Shown one piece after another: positions 10,319 to 22,000 of a DNA stretch of 64,000 nt. The notes below the pieces were generated by a model. That model searched no databases. It was not told the DNA's origin and saw only the letters and a list, made by a program, of their open reading frames with translations. The position numbers and the translations under genes were made by a program. Origin of the DNA: Sparus aurata (taxonomy: Eukaryota > Chordata > Actinopteri > Spariformes > Sparidae). The stretch covers positions 30,710,550 through 30,774,549 of the forward strand of contig NC_044205.1 of NCBI RefSeq assembly GCF_900880675.1, given 5' to 3'. Every line of letters starts with the position of its first letter. Within the stretch, counting starts at the first letter, position 1.

Positions 10319-10850
10319 TATCCTGCAGCTCTTCTACAGTGATTTCTTCTTTAAGGTCTGAACACCATGCTCATCTTTCATCCTCTGAAGATTCTTTTCC
10401 TGCAGCTGTGATAATCTGATATCACTTTGAGATGAATCCAGCGGCTCCTTAACGGATCAGAATTGTTTTTTCTAAAGAATTTTGGCCGGGAAGATTTACA
10501 GTTCTGTGTCTTTGTTAGGAAGCTTCTTATCTGAAGAGTCAAAGCTAAACTTTTGCTTGAACTCATTAAAACTTAAAATTTTATCATTCTCATACAGATC
10601 AAAAATCTTACTGATGCTTCTGTCTGCCCAGAACTTAAAACCAAGGTCATCAGTACCTGATCGAAGTTTCTGTTCCCTCAGACAGGTGAAAACTGTGATA
10701 GGGGAGCATTTTCACGAAGAAAACTTAGCACCTTGTGCCCTCAGTGTTTCTCCAACAAAGGGGTTTGCAGTGTGCTCATTCAGAGTGGCTAAATCTGCAG
10801 AAAAAAGGTGGAGGTATTTTAGAAGTTGTGGTTTTCTTCCATCCTGATCC
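10319..10850 (-). mobile_element. L1-like LINE, upstream fragment of ORF2
   Basis: Minus-strand codons read FKFWADRSISKIFDLYENDK, then ILSFKEFKQKF and further frameshifted sequence. This is the region of L1 ORF2 downstream of the reverse transcriptase, before the C-terminal Cys/His segment. It fits as the 5' neighbour of the 8290-8782 fragment. Confidence in the clade is moderate. Confidence 0.55.
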
Positions 10851-10859
10851 ACTGCAGCA

Positions 10860-12113
10860 GTGACAGATGTTCAAACCAGTATGAGGCTGCTCTTAGTCAG
10901 ACAGCCCAACAGTTTCCCTGGAGGAGAGGGAGCTGTAACCACGTCTGTCATATGTGAGTCCAGCAAGGTCAACAATGTCTATTGCAGAGCATTGACATCT
11001 TATCATATCATTATCATAGGCGATATTGTCAGTAAATTCGAGTTAAAACACAGATTTCGCCTATCCGGTGCGAATGCCCCGCACGAAACACAGACGTGGT
11101 GGAGTAATTTCACATCACATGAGGTTCCCTCACTCAGTGGATAGCTTGCTGCCGTGTGTGACCACAGAACGTCGTCTGGCTCTACCTCTTACTCAGGCTG
11201 AAATGCACGGCAGTAACAGCCAGATATAAACTTCTTTGGGTCACAGGGCGGGTGGCACGCTGTGATTAACACGAGGAACACTTAAATTGTCATCAACAGC
11301 TTGGCTACAATGCATTGAATACGGGATATTCAAATGCTGAACTGAAATTCTCAGAATTTCTACAGAGCACTTTCAACTTGAATCGATAGCGGCATTAGCA
11401 AATGGCTCAAAGCGGCAGTTAATAACCTAAAAGATTTTGGTTAATCAAATGGGTTATAAAATTGATAAATCAATTCTCATCACACTGCAATTGTTTGTAA
11501 GTACAAATCAACGCCTACTCCTGTGGTAGACTAGTAGTTAAATGTAAATACTTTTGGCTAAATGGTTCAAGATGTGAATCTTACATTTTAGCACTGTTCA
11601 AATTATGCTGAAATTAATATTGCACATTTATGAATGATTGCCAACAGTACACTGCCTCCCACGGGGCACCATTTATGTTGGACCTCACCTTACACAAGGC
11701 CCGGTTAAGGTGTGTTTAACAACAATAAAAGGGGGATTTAGGTTAAATTTGGCTATCAATAATAATTAATGATTATTTGGGATAATTATTAATTATGATA
11801 AATAATATGATCCAATTTGCATTAGATCACCTCGGGGCACCACCCTTGAAGAAGGGAAAAAAGATAGCAATTTTACTAAATCAGTCTCATAAAAACGTAC
11901 TGAACTGTTTATAACTCTGGTTAATAATTAACTTAATAAATACAACCAAATTCACCATAACAGCTAGTAATGGTTGAAGGATTTTGGAGTTCTTGACAGT
12001 GTAGAGGTTGGCAAAATTCACTCATGTACAATATTAAATAGACAGCAAGAAGGTTCAAGATCTTTTATTTAACACAAAATGGAAACACACAATCTAACTA
12101 ACATGTACTATAC

Positions 12114-12154
<41 letters not shown>

Positions 12155-13030
12155 CCTGGCAGAACAAAGGAACAATGGCGGTCAATGATATCACATGTGG
12201 GTGTGATATGCTCTAGCCTCCAGGAATGTGTGTGTCTGTGAGTATGTATGTGTGTGTGACGTGGTGCCAGGTTATAGAAGATGGTTAGTTGCATGCAGAG
12301 ACCCTGAGTCTGTGTGAAGCATAACTCGACTAATGTCGAATTAGCCGTCTAGGAAAGCAAACTACCAATAACTTGACTCGAGGTCACCATAACACCAAAA
12401 CATTGAACAAACACATCAATTGAACACATTACATCAACCAGAGTTTAAAGTCCTGTGCTTAGCCGTGCTATGGTTTGCTATCTAAGCCCAGTTCAACATT
12501 ACCAGTCTTTGAGGAGAAGGTGCTGGCGGTTGCAGGAGAAAGTTGGGGCTCCAAGGTTGAACAAGCTGCTCTTGCTGTGCAAGGTTTGATGAAAGTCGGC
12601 AGAGGAGGAAACTGGTCGCTCCTTTACTTTGTAAGGATAGCAGCTCGGTGCTAACCTGCTTGGTGTTCCTTAGATCCTCAGATTGGCAGGACCTCGTGTC
12701 GCTGCAGTGAGGAGAAGTTCTTTGGGCCTGCTGCCAATGCAGCTTGCAGCTCTCCACAGCTTGTTGGGCCCAGAAGAAGGGATCTAGAAGGCAGGCAGCC
12801 CCGTGGGGGGAGGTGGAGAGGAGCCCTTGAAGATCCAAAGTTAAAGGAGTAGAGCGCGTTGAGTGAGAGAGAGAACATTGAATGCTCTGGGGTTTTGACT
12901 ACCTGATCAGCAGGGGGTCTGTCACCCTGACCAATAGTAGCTCAAACCTGAATTCTGCACCTAGGTGTGAAGAATGGGGAATTCTGGGACACTGAGTTCA
13001 TTTCAGAGTCCATTTTGAAATCCACAATGA
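10860..13030. other. Mixed non-coding stretch with microsatellites
   Basis: No convincing gene. It contains GGGGCACC-bearing repeat-like segments (11655 and 11834), suggesting old transposon debris, and (TG)n near 12115-12148 and 12230-12260. A minus-strand frame at 12482-12838 is of unremarkable composition and is not recognised. Confidence 0.5.
12115..12148 (+). repeat. (TG)n microsatellite
   Basis: A pure TG run; a second, interrupted one lies at 12230-12258. Confidence 0.95.
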
Positions 13031-13039
13031 ATGACTTCA

Positions 13040-13845
13040 TCTGTGGGTCCCAACAGGTGCCTCCAGATAATCTCTTTCCAATGCACTCAATTTAGGGAGG
13101 GGAGTATTCATAAGGAATTCTGCCAAAATAAAAGCCCATGGCCATTAAGAGCTTTGAAAACTAATAAAATGATCTTAAAATCAATCCTGAAGCAGACAGG
13201 TAGCCAGTGCAGAGACTTTAAAATCGGTGTGATGTATGCTCTCTTTCTGGTCTTAGTCAACACCCGTGCTGCAGAGTTTTGGAGCAGTTGTAGTTGAGCT
13301 ATGTTCTTTTTTGGGAGACCAGAAAGTAGAGCGTTGCAATAGTCAATGCGACAGGTGATAAAAGCATGCATTAGTGTCTCTGTACTGGCTGTGGAAAGGA
13401 ACGGTCGTACTCTGGCAATGTTTTGTAGATGATAAAAGCTGTCTTAGTTATGTTTCTGATGTGTGGGTTAAAACTGAGGTCTGAATCTGAAATAACTCCA
13501 AGGCTTTTTACTTGGCTAGTCGGGTTTAATGCCAGGGCGTTCAATTGTATATTAATCCTCTGTCTTTGAGCTTCAGAACCAATAAATAAGATCTCGGTTT
13601 TGTCCTGGTTGAGCTGAAGAAAATGTTTTGCCATCCATAACTTGAGATCTAAAATATAGTTAAAAAGGGCATCGACTGGCCCCGGGTCATCAGGAGACAT
13701 GGCGATATACAGCTGTGTGTCATCAGCATAAGTGTGGAAGTTGATGCCGTGCTTCCTGATGACGCTCCCAAGTGGCAGCATATATAGATTAAAAAGTGTG
13801 GGACCTAAAATTGAGCCTTGAGGGACACCACAGGTAATTTTATAG
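13040..13845 (-). mobile_element. L2/CR1-group LINE reverse transcriptase fragment
   Basis: Two minus-strand frames give consecutive reverse transcriptase parts. The first is CGVPQGSILGPTLFNLYMLP (motif B, about 13780-13840). Next come YADDTQLYI (catalytic motif C), LNQDKTEILFIG and LGVISDSDLSFNPHI. After a frameshift near 13380-13440 come CRIDYCNALLSGLP, LLQNSAARVL and LKSLHWLPVCFRIDFKI. The order matches L2-like ORF2 proteins. The frameshift makes it non-functional. It abuts L1-like endonuclease sequence at about 13846. Confidence 0.85.
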
Positions 13846-14330
13846 CTCTTTGATGAGTATCATGTAGCCATCGTGGGCTTAATCTCCACATGGCTGGGCT
13901 CTTGGCAGCTGCCTTTACAGTGCAGTTGATTAGTAGCACATGATCTGAAATGACAACACCTTCGTACACTGAGTCATTCACACTGGCTTAGAAATGAGGA
14001 AACAGTCTATGTGGGCATGAGAGTGATGTGTAGCAGAATGACATGAATATTCCCGTCTGGAAGGATTCCTATTCCTCCAGATATCAGAGATTGAACTCAC
14101 ACATAAAGTGTTGTATGATCTTTCACTCTGCAGCTGTGAGGCGTCCACACCTGAGGACTGACCCAGTGTAGGAGTTAAAGTCTCCTGCCACACAAATGTG
14201 ACCATGTAGTGTTGTTCAAAACAAGTCATTATAAAACTGTGTAACGCCACTTTTAGACCGTATAGACAAACTAAATTAGTGTCTGGATTTAGCGAGGACA
14301 GATCTGATGCAGCAGCTACAGAGTCTCTGC
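13846..14330 (-). mobile_element. LINE endonuclease-domain fragment, L1-like
   Basis: The minus-strand frame ending at 13978 ends with DIWRNRNPSRREYSCHSATH, then HSHAHIDCFLIS, the SxIDYxL region of an APE-type endonuclease. A GDFNSYTG motif lies upstream in another frame (about 14185), and VISDHVLL downstream (about 13920). It is frameshifted. It lies on the same strand as, and upstream of, the L2-like reverse transcriptase, but the families appear to differ. Confidence 0.65.
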
Positions 14331-14451
14331 AGGGACAAACTTCCTCAGAGAACATTTGAACAGAGACAAATTATTCAGATGCTGCAGAGCTGCTCAGCTC
14401 CGTCTCCTAGCAACAAGAACATCCCAGAACCAGCAGCAGCACCACCCACTG

Positions 14452-14506
14452 CTGAGAGACAGACAGGCAGACAGACAGGCAGACAGACACAGACAGAAAC
14501 AGAGGG
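14452..14506 (+). repeat. (ACAG)n-rich tract
   Basis: GACAGACAGGCAGACAGACA-type tetranucleotide repeat. Confidence 0.85.
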
Positions 14507-14639
14507 ATGAGGAGGTGAGAGACAGACAGGTGTTTGTTTAGTGTCTCTGGTGTGACAGTTGTTGAAACAGTTGAACTGATGATTTCATCATTCATGTGAC
14601 TAAAAATGCTGCTGTTTATCTCCGACGACGAATCACGTG

Positions 14640-16250
14640 GCATTACTGTCTGTCTGTTAGAGGAACCTGTCTCTCTCTCTATTGGATTAACCTGTCTCTC
14701 TCTCTTTCTGTTGGATAAACCTGTCTCTGTCTCTATTGGATGAACCTGTCTGTCTCTCTCTCTGTTGGATTAACGTGTCTGTCTCTCTCTCTGTTGGATT
14801 AACCTGTCTGTCTCTCTCTTTCTTTCTGTTGGATTAACCTGTCTGTCTCTCTCTCTGTTGGATTAACCTGTCTCTCTCTTTCTTTCTGTTGGATTAACCT
14901 GTCTCTCTCTCTGTTGGATTAACCTGTCTGTCTCTTTCTGTGGGATTAACCTGTCTCTCTCTCTCTCTGTTGGATTAACCTGTCTGTCTCTTTCTTTCTG
15001 TTGGATTAACCTGTCTGTCTCTTTCTTTCTGTTGGATTAACCTGTCTCTCTCTCTCTCTCTGTTGGATTAACCTGTCTGTCTCTTTCTTTCTGTGGGATT
15101 AACCTGTCTGTCTCTCTCTCTCTGTGGGATTGGTTAATCCCACAGAAAGAAAGAGACAGACAGGTTAATCCAACAGAGAGAGAGAGAGACAGGTTAATCC
15201 CACAGAAAGAGACAGACAAACCTGTCTGTCTCTTTCTGTGGGATTAACCTGTCTCTCTCTCCCTCTGTTGGATTAACCTGTCTGTCTCTCCCTCTGTTGG
15301 ATTAACCTGTCTGTCTCTCTCTCTGTTGGATTAACCTGTCTGTCTCTCTCTCTCTGTTGGATTAACCTGTCTCTCTCTCTGTTGGATTAACCTGTCTGTC
15401 TCTCCCTCTGTTGGATTAACCTGTCTATCTCTCCGTCTGTTGGATTAACCTGTCTCTCTCTCCCTCTGTTGGATTAACCTGTCTGTCTCTCTCTCTGTTG
15501 GATTAACCTGTCTGTCTCTCTCTCTGTTGGATTAACCTGTCTGTCTCTCTCTCCCTCTGTTGGATTAACCTGTCTGTCTCTCTCTCTCTCTGTTGGATTA
15601 ACCTGTCTGTCTCTCTCTCTCTGTTGGATTAACCTGTCTCTCTCTCAGTTGGATTAACCTGTCTCTCTCTCTGTTGGATTAACCTGTCTGTCTCTCTCTC
15701 TGTTGGATTAACCTGTCTGTCTCTCTCTCTGTTGGATTAACCTGTCTGTCTCTCCCTCTGTTGGATTAACCTGTCTGCCTCTCTCTCTCTGTTGGATTAA
15801 CCTCTCTCTCTCTCTCTGTTGGATTAACCTGTCTCTCTCTCTGTTGGAATAACCTGTCTGTCTGTCTCTCTGTTGGATTAACCTGTCTCTCTCTCTCTCT
15901 GTTGGATTAACCTGTCGCTCTCTCTGTTGGAATAACCTGTCTGTCTCTCTCTCTCTGTTGGATTAACCTGTCTGTCTGTCTCTCTCTGTTGGATTAACCT
16001 GTCTCTCTCTCTGTTGGAATAACCTGTCTCTCTCTCTGTTGGAATAACCTGTCTCTCTCTCTGTTGGAATAACCTGTCTGTCTCTCTCTCTGTTGGAATA
16101 ACCTGTCTCTCTCTCTGTTGGAATAACCTGTCTCTCTCTCTGTTGGAATAACCTGTCTGTCTGTCTCTCTGTTGGATTAACCTGTCTGTCTCTCTGTTGG
16201 ATTAACCCATCTCTCTCTCTCTCTGTTGCATTAACCCATCTCTCTCTCTC
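14640..16250 (+). repeat. Minisatellite with GTTGGATTAACCTGTCTG core
   Basis: About 1.6 kb of units of roughly 27-39 bp. Each consists of GTTGGATTAACCTGTCTG plus a (TC)n linker of variable length; length variation sits entirely in the TC part. Subfamilies carry GTGGGATTAACC (14940-15240) and GTTGGAATAACC (15845-16150). A short inverted block lies at 15131-15218. Confidence 0.95.
15194..15247. repeat. 24-bp perfect hairpin at inversion junction
   Basis: The arm at 15194-15217 is the exact reverse complement of 15224-15247, with a 6-nt spacer. It is created by the inverted block inside the minisatellite. Confidence 0.9.
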
Positions 16251-16265
16251 ACTCTCTCCGTTTCA

Positions 16266-16500
16266 CTCATCACTGCAGAACAGAGAGAGAGAAAGAGAGA
16301 GAGAGATGGGGGAGGGGGAGCAGAGGGGGAGACGACGGGAGGAGACGACGTGTGGAAACGACGGGAGGAGAACAGATTCAGAGAGGAGGAAGAGGAGGAA
16401 ACATCGGAGCAGCAGCAGCAGCAGGAGGAGGAGGAGGAGGAGGAGGAGGATGAAGAGGAAAGAGGAGGGAGATTAAGCGATGAAGCTGCAACAGTGAGAA
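16266..16500 (+). other. Purine-rich block, possible 5' UTR exon of tmem200c
   Basis: GA- and GGA-rich sequence with (CAG)n and (GGA)n runs, ending AAGCTGCAACA|GTGAGAAC, which resembles a 5' splice donor. It lies 2.4 kb upstream of the first coding exon on the same strand, so it could be a non-coding first exon. It could equally be simple sequence. Confidence 0.3.
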
Positions 16501-16509
16501 CATTTTATT

Positions 16510-16790
16510 CTTTTGTGTTCTGAATGTTGTCTGTATGTTCTATGTATGTTGTCTGAATGTTGTGTGTATGTTGTCTGAATGTTGTCTATATGTTCTATGT
16601 ATGTTGTCTGAATGTTGTGTGTATGTTGTCTGAATGTTCTATGTATGTTGTCTGAATGTTGTGTGTATGTTGTCTGAATGTTGTCTATATGTTCTATGTA
16701 TGTTGTCTGAATGTTCTCTGTATGTTGTCTGAATGTTGTGTGTATGTTCTCTGTACGTTCTCTAAATGTTGTCTGTATGTTCTCTTATCG
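16510..16790 (+). repeat. 11-bp minisatellite, TGTTGTCTGAA type
   Basis: About 25 copies of 11-bp variants: TGTTGTCTGAA, TGTTGTGTGTA, TGTTCTATGTA and TGTTGTCTATA. Confidence 0.9.
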
Positions 16791-17240
16791 ATCAGTGCGG
16801 AACGATATCGATCAGTGTTCTGCTCCAATGATTGATATCCTCTGAACAATACTAACCAATACTGATCAATACTGCTCTATTCCACAACGTTTCAATTCTA
16901 CTCTGTTAGTTGTCATTATTTATCAGTATTGATTAATAGCATCAATCTGTATTGAGTAGAATTGATCAGTCACAAATACTATTGATTGGCAACGAACAGA
17001 GAAGTCAGTGTTGTACTTATTGGATTACAGAGTATTGATCTGGATGTGTATCTAATAATCAATATTGATAATTATTGGTCAGCATCTGTCTGTAATGATT
17101 TGAGTGTGTCAGTGTCAGTATTGATCATTATTGTCAATATTGATCAGTTTATCTGTTTATATTGATCAGTTTGTGTCAATACTGATGATCAGTATCTTCA
17201 TGTATTGATCGGTATGTGCCAGTATTGATCAGTATTGATG
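16790..17240 (+). repeat. Degenerate TATTGATCAGTA repeat
   Basis: More than twenty scattered matches to TATTGATCAGTAT and its reverse over 450 bp, with irregular spacing. It looks like an old, decayed tandem array. Confidence 0.7.
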
Positions 17241-17790
17241 GCTGTAGGAGGCGGAGGAGGCACAGATGTGATTCACAGTCAGACTCTCCTGTGGAGGAGC
17301 ACCAGTGCATGATGGGAGACGTGTTTCACTCGCAGCTCTGAGGTCACTTTAATAAACGCAGACTGTCAGCCAGAGGGCGAGTGCATTGCACTGTGGGAGT
17401 TTCAGTGTAGTCCACAAACACACACCGGAAAAATGTGTTAAGAAACATTTGAAGTGTTCATTATTATTAGACACGGTGTTTAGTCATTACAATTAACGAA
17501 AAAACGAAATTATAAAAATGGATTTATGTCAACAATAGCAGCTCTTTTAGTGTTTCAAGTCTCTGTAGTCATTTTGTGTCACTTTGTCTCTTTGTTTTCA
17601 TTTGGAGTGAATCTGTAGTTGTTTGAAGTCTCTGTGTAGCTTTGTGTATCTCTAAAATGGCGCCCTTCACGGCGGCCTCTGTGCTGGACTCTCTAGTGCT
17701 TCCTCTGTTTTTGTCAGCTGTTCCTCTTTGATTACATACACAGGAGGACTGTCTCTTGTGAATCCACTGATCAGATTTTTTCTCTGTTTG
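17241..17790. other. Unassigned non-coding sequence
   Basis: Nothing recognised. A GGAGGCGGAGGAGG patch and an AATAAACGC near 17350 are the only notable points. Confidence 0.4.
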
Positions 17791-17797
17791 TCACTGA

Positions 17798-18600
17798 ATG
17801 AGAGTGTTTTCTAGCTTCGAGTCCGAGGAGCAGCAGGAAGTGGTCGATGGTAAACAATCTATTAAGCTGGGACAGCTGAAGTGTTGCTATGAACTGTTGC
17901 TCCTAAACAGAGTGAACACGCACTTTTGCCGGTCTGCCACCTTCCACTTCACCAAAGTCTGGCAAAGTGCACATATACTGGACTCACACTACAAGTGCAG
18001 GGTTTGATGTGCTCTGAGCAGACTGCATGATAGGGCGATCAGGAAGACGGGGGGAGGCGTGGGACGGCTCTACATTAACAAACCTTCGTGTACAAATGTC
18101 AGTGACCTCACATAGACTATTTTCATAGATTTCACAATGGATTGTATTTCATTTATACTGTACGCTGTTTACGTCTCAGCTCAGACCTATAACTGAGGCG
18201 TTACAACACCTGGCTGACCACACACCTGACACAGGACATTAACGCCTCGACTCCATGTGAGGCCGACACTAAAATCTGCTCAGCTTGTGTTCACAACTCT
18301 AAAGAGAGAAACCAATGAGGCAAAGCAGGAATTACAGGCCTGCTTCCACTGCACTGAGTGGACATCTGCAGACACTGCTACACTATTCAACAACACTACC
18401 TGCTGTGGAAACATTCGAGTTTCTGGATCTACTGTCTCCCAGGACCTGAAGGGACTTCTTTATCAAGAGGGCCCAGCAGAGAAGGATCTTGGTGTTCCTG
18501 CTGAGGAGGTCCAACATGCCTCAACCTGTTTGTCTGTTTCTGTGTGAGATCACTGAGAGCAGTAAACCGATGTCAAGTCCATGAATGTTGACACATTTTG
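17798..18600 (+). mobile_element. Degraded LINE (Rex-like) fragment
   Basis: Plus-strand remnants in several frames: GKTGGGVGRLYINKPSCTN (endonuclease region, about 18035-18100), a gap, then codons resembling the part downstream of the reverse transcriptase (FIKRAQQRRILVFLLRR, about 18450-18510). The order is right, but the catalytic core is missing, so the copy is internally deleted and full of stops. Confidence 0.5.
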
Positions 18601-18627
18601 ACCTAGAAAGAGGATTCTAATTCGGGT

Positions 18628-18765
18628 TCTGACTCTGACTCTGACTCTGACTCTGAATCTGGTTCTGATTGTAGTTCTGGTTCTGATTGTAGTTCTGGTT
18701 CTGATTTTGACTCTGACTCTGCTTCTTGTTCTGGTTCTAAATAGGATTCTGATTCTGGTTCATTG
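18628..18765 (+). repeat. Hexamer repeat (TCTGAC)n / (TCTGGT)n
   Basis: Successive blocks of TCTGAC, TCTGGT and TCTGATTG units. Confidence 0.9.
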
Positions 18766-18849
18766 TGAGTGTGAATTAGTATTACTTTGTCAGTGTCTCT
18801 TCAGACTAACAGGAAGACCTAACTATCTCTCTTTCTCTCTCTCTGACAG

Positions 18850-19036
18850 GAAGTTGGTGGCCGAGTCCAGGTGAGGTGGCGGTGGGCGGGGCTTAGCCTG
18901 CTGAGCTACCGTCTGATTGGTGGGTGGTAATGATTGCGACTGGCGGCCTTCTGCGGATCAATGCACGGCGACAGGACTCACTGAGGTCCAAACCACACAA
19001 ACCACACACTCACAAGAGGAAGAGCAAGAAGAAGAG
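18850..19036 (+). CDS. tmem200c: tmem200c first coding exon
   Basis: The acceptor CTCTCTGACAG ends at 18849. A short 5' UTR precedes the ATG at 18930, chosen because MIATGG is the conserved TMEM200 start; a methionine two codons upstream (18924) is in frame. The coding part is 107 nt and ends AAGAG|GTTACA, phase 2. A strong donor-like CCAG|GTGAGG at 18871 inside the 5' UTR could be used alternatively. Confidence 0.85.
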
Positions 19037-19037
19037 G

Positions 19038-19074
<37 letters not shown>

Positions 19075-22000
19075 GTTGGGGAAGCTACTTTACAAGCGTA
19101 GCTTGTAAAACTACATATAGTTCAGCCTGGCAGCAGTTTGAACAAACTACATTTCTACCCCTGATGAAATGTAGTTTGTAAAACTACTGCTAAAAAAAAG
19201 TAGCTTTAGCAACTACTCATTATACTCATTTAACTCAGCATTAAATAAATCAACATATGGTGTATATGAAACAAAATATAATAGTCTACAAAAGATTCAC
19301 ATGCCAGCAGAAATAAGTTGACACGACACATGAGAAGTCTCTCAAAGGTTTTATCAGACAGCCGCTCACATGCTGCACTGGCTGGGACACCAGTGTTGAA
19401 CTCCACAAACACTTTGGACATTTTGGGTAGAGATTTGAAAACATTTTGTGGGGATTCAGCACATGATGATGTCACTTCCTGCCCCCTCAGAAGGAGCGAA
19501 GTGGTGGTGGTGAAAGGGAAGTTGAAGCTGGTTTCAGTCTCGGGTCTGGTGGCGGCGCTCGGGATCCTTGTCCTGCTGGTGGGCATGGTCATGGCGGCTC
19601 TGGGCTACTGGCCTCGAGGCGGACTGTTCTTCAGCGCTGGGCCACAGGAGGGCGCCACCATGGCTTCAGTGTCCTCCAGGGATTCCACACCTGCACCTGC
19701 TGACAATCAGGTGAGGGTCGTAGAACAGAACACGGTTGTTCCCAGCAGGCAGATTCTCCATCTCTGACTTTATTAGTAGCTCAAAATACTTCTGCCTTAC
19801 AGGGGAACAGCCATAACGAGGGAAACCAACTCCAGGTAAATACGGCAGGAGCCTTAGGACACTCTCACGTCAGCGTTGGTCTAAGTTGAAACTGCAATTT
19901 GAATCATCAGCAGAGGAGTCGCTCTGCTCCGATGATGGAGGAGAGTTGGACTGAAGCTGTGCAGCTCAGCAGCACAAAGAAGAGACTTTATGCTAAACAG
20001 ACTGTTGAAGTGTCATGTGAAAGGGGAATTCCGTCATTTTTAAAACCTGCGTCTTATATTACCATTTTCTGGCATGTAAATGATTCATACCTATCAAAAG
20101 TTTTGGAATCGGTCCAGTAGATTTCTCAGTGGCAATGTAATCCTTTGGGGCAAGAGTGACCATCAAAGTTACATCCACTGAAAGTGTTTTTGTCTCTGAC
20201 AGGCTGATGTTGTTATTCTGACAACATTCTCAACAGTCTGACTAACCCTACTGCTGCAGGCTTTAGTAAAGATCTACTGCTGTTTGATTTGCTGTTCATA
20301 TAATTTTTTTTAATATGGCCAAAGTCTGAACGTAGACCAGTACGAACAGACTAGTACCCTTTTCAGTCTTAAAGATATGTGAGAGTTGTTTATAGAAGCA
20401 GTAAACAAAAGTGGAGCTGAAACTTGTGACTATACCTGTCACAGGTTTTTTATTAAACTTCTCTCTGACTGCATCCAGGGAGGAGACAGGGAGGAGGAAC
20501 CTGAAGGAGAGGAAGGACACGGCAGAGAAGGAGGTGAAGGAGATAGAGCAGGAGTTGATGAAGAAGGAGGAGGTGATGACGGTTTTAACCGGACAGAATT
20601 CGTGAACGGGACCAGCTGGCATCTCCCACAAGGTTTTTTGGAGGATTTCCTGGACAGGTGAGTAACTCCTCCCTCGGTCTGCTGCTGGAATTTGATTCCA
20701 GTTTGATCAAAGAGGGATGCCAATTTTAATGTGGCTACTGAAGGAGGTTCTAGGAGTCATGTAGGAGGTTTCGCAGTTTTGTAGGGGGCTCTACTGTCCT
20801 GTGGGCTGTTCTACAGACCTGTGGGCTGTTTTTCAGTCATGTAGGATGTTCTACAGTCCTGTGGGCTGTTCTTCAGTCATGTAGGATGTTCTTCAGTCCT
20901 GTAGGCTGTTCTACTGTCATGTAGGATGTTCTACAGTCATGTAGGCTGTTCTACAGTCCTGTGGGCTGTTCTACAGTCCTGTGGGCTGTTCTTCAGTCAT
21001 GTAGGCTGTTCTACAGTCCTGTGGGCTGTTCTTCAGTCATGTAGGCTGTTCTACAGTCCTGTGGGCTGTTCTACTGTCCTGTAGGCTGTTCTACAGTCCT
21101 GTGGGCTGTTCTACTGTCCTGTAGGCTGTTCTACAGTCCTGTGGGCTGTTCTACTGTCCTGTAGGCTGTTCTACAGTCCCGTGGGCTGTTCTACTGTCCT
21201 GTAGGCTGTTCTACAGTCCTGTGGGCTGTTCTACTGTCCTGTAGGCTGTTCTACAGTCCTGTAGGATGTTCTACTGTCCTGTAGGCTGTTCTACAGACAT
21301 GTGGGCTGTTCTACAGTCCTGTGGGCTGTTCTACAGTCATGTAGGCTGTTCTACAGTCCTGTGGGCTGTTCTACTGTCCTGTAGGCTGTTCTACAGTCAT
21401 GTAGGCTGTTCTACAGTCATGTAGGCTGTTCTACAGTCCTGTGGGCTGTTCTACTGTCCTGTAGGCTGTTCTACAGTCATGTAGGCTGTTCTACAGTCCT
21501 GTAGGCTGTTCTACAGACATGTGGGCTGTTCTACAGTCCTGTGGGCTGTTCTACAGTCATGTAGGCTGTTCTACAGTCCCGTGGGCTGTTCTACAGACCT
21601 GTGGGCTGTTCTACTGTCATGTAGGCTGTTCTACTGTCCTGTAGGATGTTCTACAGTCATGTAGGCTGTTCTTCAGTCATGTAGGCTGTTCTTCAGTCAT
21701 GTAGGATGTTCTACAGTCCTGTGGGCTGTTCTTCAGTCATGTAGGATGTTCTACAGTCCCGTGGGCTGTTCTACTGTCCTGTAGGCTGTTCTACAGTCCT
21801 GTGGGCTATTCTACTGTCCTGTAGGATGTTCTACTGTCCTGTAGGCTGTTCTACAGACATGTGGGCTGTTCTACAGTCCTGTGGGCTGTTCTACAGTCAC
21901 GTAGGCTGTTCTACAGTCCTGTGGGCTGTTCTACTGTCCTGTAGGCTGTTCTACAGTCATGTAGGCTGTTCTACAGTCCTGTGGGCTGTTCTACTGTCCT

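Noticed and set aside
12482..12838. 118-codon minus frame
   Set aside because: No recognisable motif, splice context or repeat relation; left as unassigned sequence.
20411..20605. Alternative plus frame with coiled-coil-like NLKERKDTAEKEVKEIEQEL
   Set aside because: Overlaps tmem200c exon 4 in another frame. Only the chosen frame keeps splice phase with both neighbours and gives the family-like GFLEDFLDR|YLYSDRLKV join.
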